Program-made: the position numbers and the translations under genes | Origin: Irpex lacteus | Lineage: Eukaryota; Basidiomycota; Agaricomycetes; Polyporales; Irpicaceae | Direction: 5' to 3' | Length of the DNA: 64,000 bases | Assembly (NCBI GenBank): GCA_001986395.2 | Contig: MQVO02000025.1 | Coordinates: forward strand, 310,001-374,000 | Notes under the pieces: model-generated | What the model was told of the DNA's origin: nothing | The model's database searches: none | Seen by the model: the letters and a program-made list of their open reading frames with translations, nothing else | In this document: in pieces, positions 59,649-64,000 of the stretch | Layout of the letters: each line of letters begins with the position of its first letter | Numbering within the stretch: the first letter of the stretch is position 1

Positions 59649-60476
59649 AGTAGAGACGGATGTGAGGTGGAGAGCCTGCTTCAAAGCTATCGAAGAGTCA
59701 CTGGTGCTGCCCGCACTTATACTTTCCTACTAGATGACTGACTAATACTCTGTCTCAGATTACTCACCTACCCGAAGCACCAGTTACATCGGCTTTTCGG
59801 CATCAAACTTGCAGAAGAAGGCTGATTCAGCAAGTACCGAGGTACGATATCAGGTTCTTGACGTTTTAGAGGCGAAACGACGTTCCTAATTAAAATTCTG
59901 CGATTATTCGCATGATGTGTTTGGAGAAGGTGATTAGTATCGTCTCATCAGTGGCATGATCTCTCGAGAAAACGAGCCGTGAGACTCTAGGAGATGTTAG
60001 TGGCGTACAACGCATTCATGCCAACGCAGCATGTTCCAGCCCTACTTCAAATTATTCCTGCTGATCTTACTTATCGGAATTCGAGCTGAGCCAAACGCCG
60101 AGTGATCGGCGTCAGGTAAGCCCCATGTAGACTCTTCTACTTGTGTATGCGTATGTTGTGAGTTGTAGTTGGAAATCACTGACCATATTTGGTTAAACTA
60201 CTGCTGAAGCTTCTACTTAGCACGTTCACTTAGATCATGAGTCCGCGTCTGGTAAATGGCTAGCGGTAGGGTCTATGTCACAGCATGTGCGGAAGGACAA
60301 TAGCTTGCATATGAGATTTTGGATGAGGATACATGACACGTTCCGTGGTTCTACCTGCATGCGATACAAGACAGAAGTGACTGGAACTGAGTGACTTGTC
60401 AAAAGGCATATCTTTCGTAGCAGGAAATATACAGGCAGGAGGTCTACTGAGATTGGACGGAATATCATGAACGCTC
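59649..60476. other. Intergenic region
   Basis: 828 bp between GST5 and WPG copy E. It holds the GST5 promoter; no gene was seen. Confidence 0.45.
59715..59721 (-). promoter_or_regulatory. TATA-like box of GST5
   Basis: TATAAGT on the minus strand, about 67 bp before the GST5 start codon; identical to the heptamer of GST1. Confidence 0.5.
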
Positions 60477-61078
60477 CTAAGCAGCAGCAGCAGGGACGTC
60501 ATCGATCCAGTACCAGAGAATTGGCTGCCAACTCCCAGGCGAAACGTGGCACAGACCAGCAACGTACAGCCTGTCAAGTGCAAAGGTACGGAGGTCGAAG
60601 CTGGGGTCGGTGCTGACTGAAGCGGTCTCGTGTGTCATTTCCTATAATAACACTGTTGAATGAGATCTCGTATAGCTGAATGTATCTGCATACTGACCTC
60701 GTAGAATGTTCTAATATGGTTACACAAAGTGTTGACAATATCTTCGTAGTTCAGAGGCGTCGCATCAGGATCATAGCGGCGGACTGCCATGTTGCGAAAC
60801 GTCCACTCGTGAAGTCCAGGCCACTAAAATGTATGTGAGTATATGGCTGACCAAGTGCTATAGTTACTGACACCAATACGTATGTTGGTCCTTCGTTTAT
60901 CACCAACGATACAGGCTTCGCCGTGATGATCGAGTTGCTCTAGCCTCCCTAAGGATGCTTTCACAACATTGACTGCGGGGATTGTACCATTATTCGCAGT
61001 GAAAAGGACGGGAGGGTGTGGTGTGAAACCAGTAGGGGTTATTGGAGATTGTTGGGGGATATATCTCCAGGCTGGCAT
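60477..61078 (-). CDS. WPG-family protein, copy E
   Basis: 165 residues in three phase-0 exons: 61078-60872, 60823-60698 (126 nt), 60641-60477. It starts MPAWRYIPQQSPITPTGF, continues with PAVNVVKASLGRLEQLDHHG and KRRTNIRIG before the intron, then WPGLHEWTFRNMAV, and ends LDRLYVAGLCHVSPGSWQPI followed by a short Ala-rich tail (DDVPAAAA). Closest by eye to copy D. A TATATAT run at 61163-61169 on the minus strand lies ~85 bp upstream, so it can be its own transcription unit. A hypothetical gene on the same strand ends about 220 bp upstream. Function unknown. Confidence 0.77.
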
Positions 61079-61162
61079 GGCGTAAGATGTAGATGTATCA
61101 ACGATGAGAGATACAGTAAGAGACTCTGAGGATGGTTATTGCTGCACTAGATACTCACCTTC

Positions 61163-61169
61163 ATATATA
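61163..61169 (-). promoter_or_regulatory. TATA-like run upstream of WPG copy E
   Basis: TATATAT on the minus strand, about 85 bp before the copy E start codon. Confidence 0.4.
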
Positions 61170-61299
61170 GGGGCATAGAGCCACTCAGATTTGGGACAAG
61201 TGGCCGTTGTATGACCAAGAACAGTGGCAGCGAGCAGAGCCGTGCGCTGAATGAGATCAAAAATTCTGGCAGCGCGTTAGTAGGGCATATGCATTCTGC

Positions 61300-62261
61300 T
61301 CACGAGGAGACAGTAGCCCACATAGTAGTAGTAAGAGTACAGGGTCTACAAGCCCGATAGCTCGCCTTCACAATGGCGAACAGATTCTGAACATTGTCAA
61401 ATTCTTGTTCTTGACGAATAATCGCGGCGTGTTCGGTATGTAGAGACCTTAGACTGTTCAACTGATACACGCGCCTCCTGTTTTATGAAGAATATGTAAG
61501 ATAAACAAAATCCGTACGACTTCTCAGAGAAAACCACGTAGAACTAACCTCATACCAACGTGGTGATGCCCCACTTGAAGAATGTTGTATCGCGGTAGAA
61601 CGGGCGATATGAATGCACCTTTGGCTGTACATCTCTTGATCGGGACGCCCGAAGTCAATGTCAGCTATCGACTGGTATTCCGCCTAAACTGCATGAACAT
61701 AAAATTTAGTCTTACGCCTAATGGAAGACAATAAACTCGACGCACACTATACAGCTATATCCTGGGTCATTTAGCGTAGCCTGAGTGGCTGACACTCATG
61801 TCGCCGTTCACCATCATCAAAGCCCGAGTCAGATAAGTATCTGTACTCGACTCAATCCTTGTCGCGGCATGGAAAATACCAGGCAGTCTAAGATAGAGTC
61901 TCTGCATATTGTACTGGTTAGTCATGAGTTATGTGAGTGAAATTTGAACAGCAATGAGACTTCGTACAGTAGCAACCCCAATTCGATCCTCGCCAGGGGT
62001 GTTGGCGGCAGAAATTGGTGTTTTCGAGAAGTCGATGATGGCTGCATAACACTTTTCTGAGTTCCATGTTATGATACCAACTGTATCATCACTCTCCGTA
62101 AAGGCAGTCTGTGTCCAATATGTATGTAATGGATAAGGAAGGAGAAGGATCTTCAAGTTCAACTTGAAGCTTTCAGTGCGCGTGCGTGCCGGCAGGCCGG
62201 AGTTGAGGCGCCGACGGCTGGCTAGTACGAATCCGGCAGCGATCGTCACCGTGACAGTCAT
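61300..62261 (-). CDS. Hypothetical protein, four-exon model
   Basis: Not recognised. An in-phase model gives 235 residues: 62261-61968, 61901-61794, 61683-61556, 61477-61300. The first exon reads MTVTVTIAAGFVLASRRRLN, which could be a short hydrophobic anchor or a signal. It continues SFKLNLKILLLPYPLH, then SDDTVGIITWNSEKCYAAII. Exon 2 contains LYLRLPGIFHAATRIESSTD, exon 3 AEYQSIADIDFGRPDQEMYS, and exon 4 a helical HAAIIRQEQEFDNVQNLFAI. The 3' end is uncertain. Another coding-like stretch (61166-61260, IFDLIQRTALLAATVLGH) could be a later exon, which would bring the gene to within 60 bp of WPG copy E. It is divergent from the F-box gene with 289 bp between starts. Confidence 0.42.
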
Positions 62262-62550
62262 GTCGATGCGCAACTCACAAAGCGTGGCCTTCTCACTCCT
62301 GTCTTGTACGGTTTGAACGACTCAGCGTAGTCTGTTATCCGTTTCTGATGAGGCTCGGTGGCTGTAATTCAACGTTCAAGCCCAGCGGAATCAGACGGGG
62401 CCGAGTTGGTCACGTTGACTCTGTCCTGCCACAGGCTGCGACACCCACGCACTTCAAGCCCCCTCTCCCCCACCGACTCGCTCAGGTATGCTCCTCGAAA
62501 CACACCTGAATTCATATTATTGAACGGTAGTGGTTTATCAGGCCTAAAGT

Positions 62551-63734
62551 ATGGCAACAAACCTCACAGAGCGGCTTCACGCTCTCAGCCTGCTTCGCCC
62601 TCTACCGGTCGAACTCTACAGAGACATCTTCGGCTACATGTCGTCTATGCGCGACCTCTGTAACTTGAGTGTTCTCTGTCACGAACTGCAACCAGAGGCG
62701 GAGTTCTTCATCTACCGCTCCGTACAGTCCACCAGCCGCTCTCAAACCGAGTACCTGTGCGACATTATCAGTTCATCGAGCCACCGTCATATGTTGGTCA
62801 GGACCCTCGATATATCCCACGACGAATGGAAAGGACCTCCCATCTCTGTAGCTCGCAACCAGGAGTATTGGGAGCGCCTCGCTCGCCTACTTCATGACTT
62901 GCCCAATCTCGAGGCCCTCAAAATCCATGATATGGCAATGCAACATGGAAACCCGAACGCCTGGGTGCTTTCCCGTGCCACATGCTCCCTTGTCCAATTT
63001 GATTCGGACTTTGTCTTTGACGAATGTCTGGTGTCCTTTCTCCATAATCAGCGCCAGCTAAAGCGCCTTTACTGGACAGAGAATTACGCGGATGACAATT
63101 CTCGAAAGACCCTTTCCGGCATGGGTACCACAAGCGAGGGCAAGATTAGCCCTTCTGTAGTTTTGCTGAACACTAACAGCCCCTCATTCGCCATCAAGTG
63201 CCTGAGAAGTGCGAAACTCAGCCACGTATGGGTCTGCGGCCCGTGTGCGTACGAGGACGATGGCTGGATCAGGTACATGGATGATTTCGTCGACGGCTCT
63301 AACACAGCAAGCCTTCTATCGCTTCGACTAAATCTTCCTTATCGGAAGCGTACGTTGGTCAGCATACTTTCAGCACTCGTGAAGTCCACGCCCGACCTAC
63401 GTTCTTTGGGATTCCTGCCATTGTTCAATTCTACCGTAAGTCCGTCCTCATCTATGGCTATCCTTTAGGCTTATACGGACTTTGATCAATTGATTGACAG
63501 GACACCGAGTTAATAGACGTGCTCTCACAATTCAAACACATCAAATCCATAGTGACTTGGAACGTGATCGAACGCAATACCTCCCGAATCCTTGCTCAAG
63601 CATGTCCATCGCTGCGCTTTATCGCCTGCCTTCATTACTCGTATTCGCACGAATACGTCGTCCTCCCCGTCAATCCTCTCGGCACGCCACGTCCCCTTCA
63701 TGATCCCCAGTATCTGCTCTGGAAGGACGTGTAA
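62551..63734 (+). CDS. F-box-like / leucine-rich protein
   Basis: 372 residues in two exons: 62551-63435 and 63501-63734. The N-terminus RPLPVELYRDIFGYMSSMRD with following LCNLSVLCHEL matches the F-box pattern (LP-x-E-x-x-x-x-I-F ... L-x-x-x-S-x-V-C). The rest carries irregular leucine-rich segments (LHDLPNLEALKIHD, STPDLRSLGFLPLF), as in the many F-box proteins of Agaricomycetes. It would be a substrate receptor of SCF ubiquitin ligases. Substrate unknown. The stop at 63734 lies in TGTAA. A 36-nt intron (63731-63766) would remove it and extend the frame to 63941, adding about 57 residues. I list the shorter form because 36 nt is short for an intron here. Confidence 0.8.
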
Positions 63735-64000
63735 CGCTTACGTAGACGTCGTGGTTTGCTCCGTAGGAATTTGTCTTATCCGGGAATTGGTAACAACCAC
63801 GCCTTTCCCGCGCGAATCGAATCCATCATTCGCGCACAGTTGCCTAATAAGGAGCGCGCGGATTCTCACCACCAGACCCTGTACGAGCCACGCGGTCTCA
63901 ACGCCGAACCATACACCAGGCAGAAATTAAGTCATAAATGAACCATTTAACCGCATTTCTTTCTTCGTAGAGCGACTACACTTGAAACAGCGGGTTCGAT

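Noticed and set aside
63955..64000. Possible tRNA gene at the window end (GGGTTCGAT resembles a B box)
   Set aside because: The preceding bases do not form an anticodon stem, and no A box at the right distance was found. The sequence is cut off.
1..64000. CRISPR arrays, rRNA genes, riboswitches and bacterial-type operons
   Set aside because: None were seen, and the intron-rich eukaryotic gene structure makes CRISPR arrays and operons unlikely.

Overview
The window reads as nuclear DNA of a wood-decaying basidiomycete (Agaricomycetes). Genes are intron-dense, with many introns of roughly 40-70 bp and several exons under 20 nt. Housekeeping genes lie close together on both strands. There is a secreted class II haem peroxidase, and there are expanded fungal glutathione S-transferases (GSTs) and an ABCC pump. 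All gene models were spliced by eye, checking donors, acceptors and reading phase, so coordinates run from start codon to stop codon and include introns.

Layout. 0-2.3 kb: two convergent genes of unknown function. 3.9-5.9 kb: a 17-exon class II peroxidase. 6.6-10.3 kb: eIF2 gamma, convergent with a malate dehydrogenase that ends in the peroxisomal signal SKL. 11.6-15.0 kb: a large coiled-coil protein. 16.2-17.1 kb: first member of an unnamed small-protein family, here called the WPG family. 19.2-23.0 kb: TFIIE beta and PAN3, divergent over a 160 bp gap. 24.8-28.1 kb: a Cid1/Cid13-type nucleotidyltransferase. 28.9-29.6 kb: second WPG protein. 29.6-33.2 kb: gene-poor, with one probable small cysteine-rich protein. 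33.2-37.8 kb: LSM7 and importin beta, divergent. 38.5-41.7 kb: peroxisomal Lon protease (ends SRL). 42.2-48.7 kb: a 28-exon ABCC transporter. 49.2-61.1 kb: five GST genes mixed with three more WPG proteins. 61.3-63.7 kb: a hypothetical gene divergent from an F-box/LRR-like gene.

Functional themes. (1) Oxidative attack and detoxification: the peroxidase, five GSTs of phi-like type and, next to them, an ABCC pump of the class that exports glutathione conjugates. (2) Peroxisome metabolism and quality control: malate dehydrogenase and Lon both carry C-terminal PTS1 tripeptides. (3) Gene expression: eIF2 gamma, TFIIE beta, PAN3, LSM7, a terminal nucleotidyltransferase and importin beta.

The best candidate for undescribed biology is the WPG family. 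It has five paralogues of about 155-230 residues with a W-P-G-(Y/L) exon start and a C-terminal (G/L)-W-Q-P motif. Three of them sit within or beside the GST array. Other points of note are a peroxidase lacking the Asp of the Mn site and the surface Trp, a GST that has lost its catalytic Ser-Thr, a GST with a GA instead of a GT splice donor, and two GC-AG introns.
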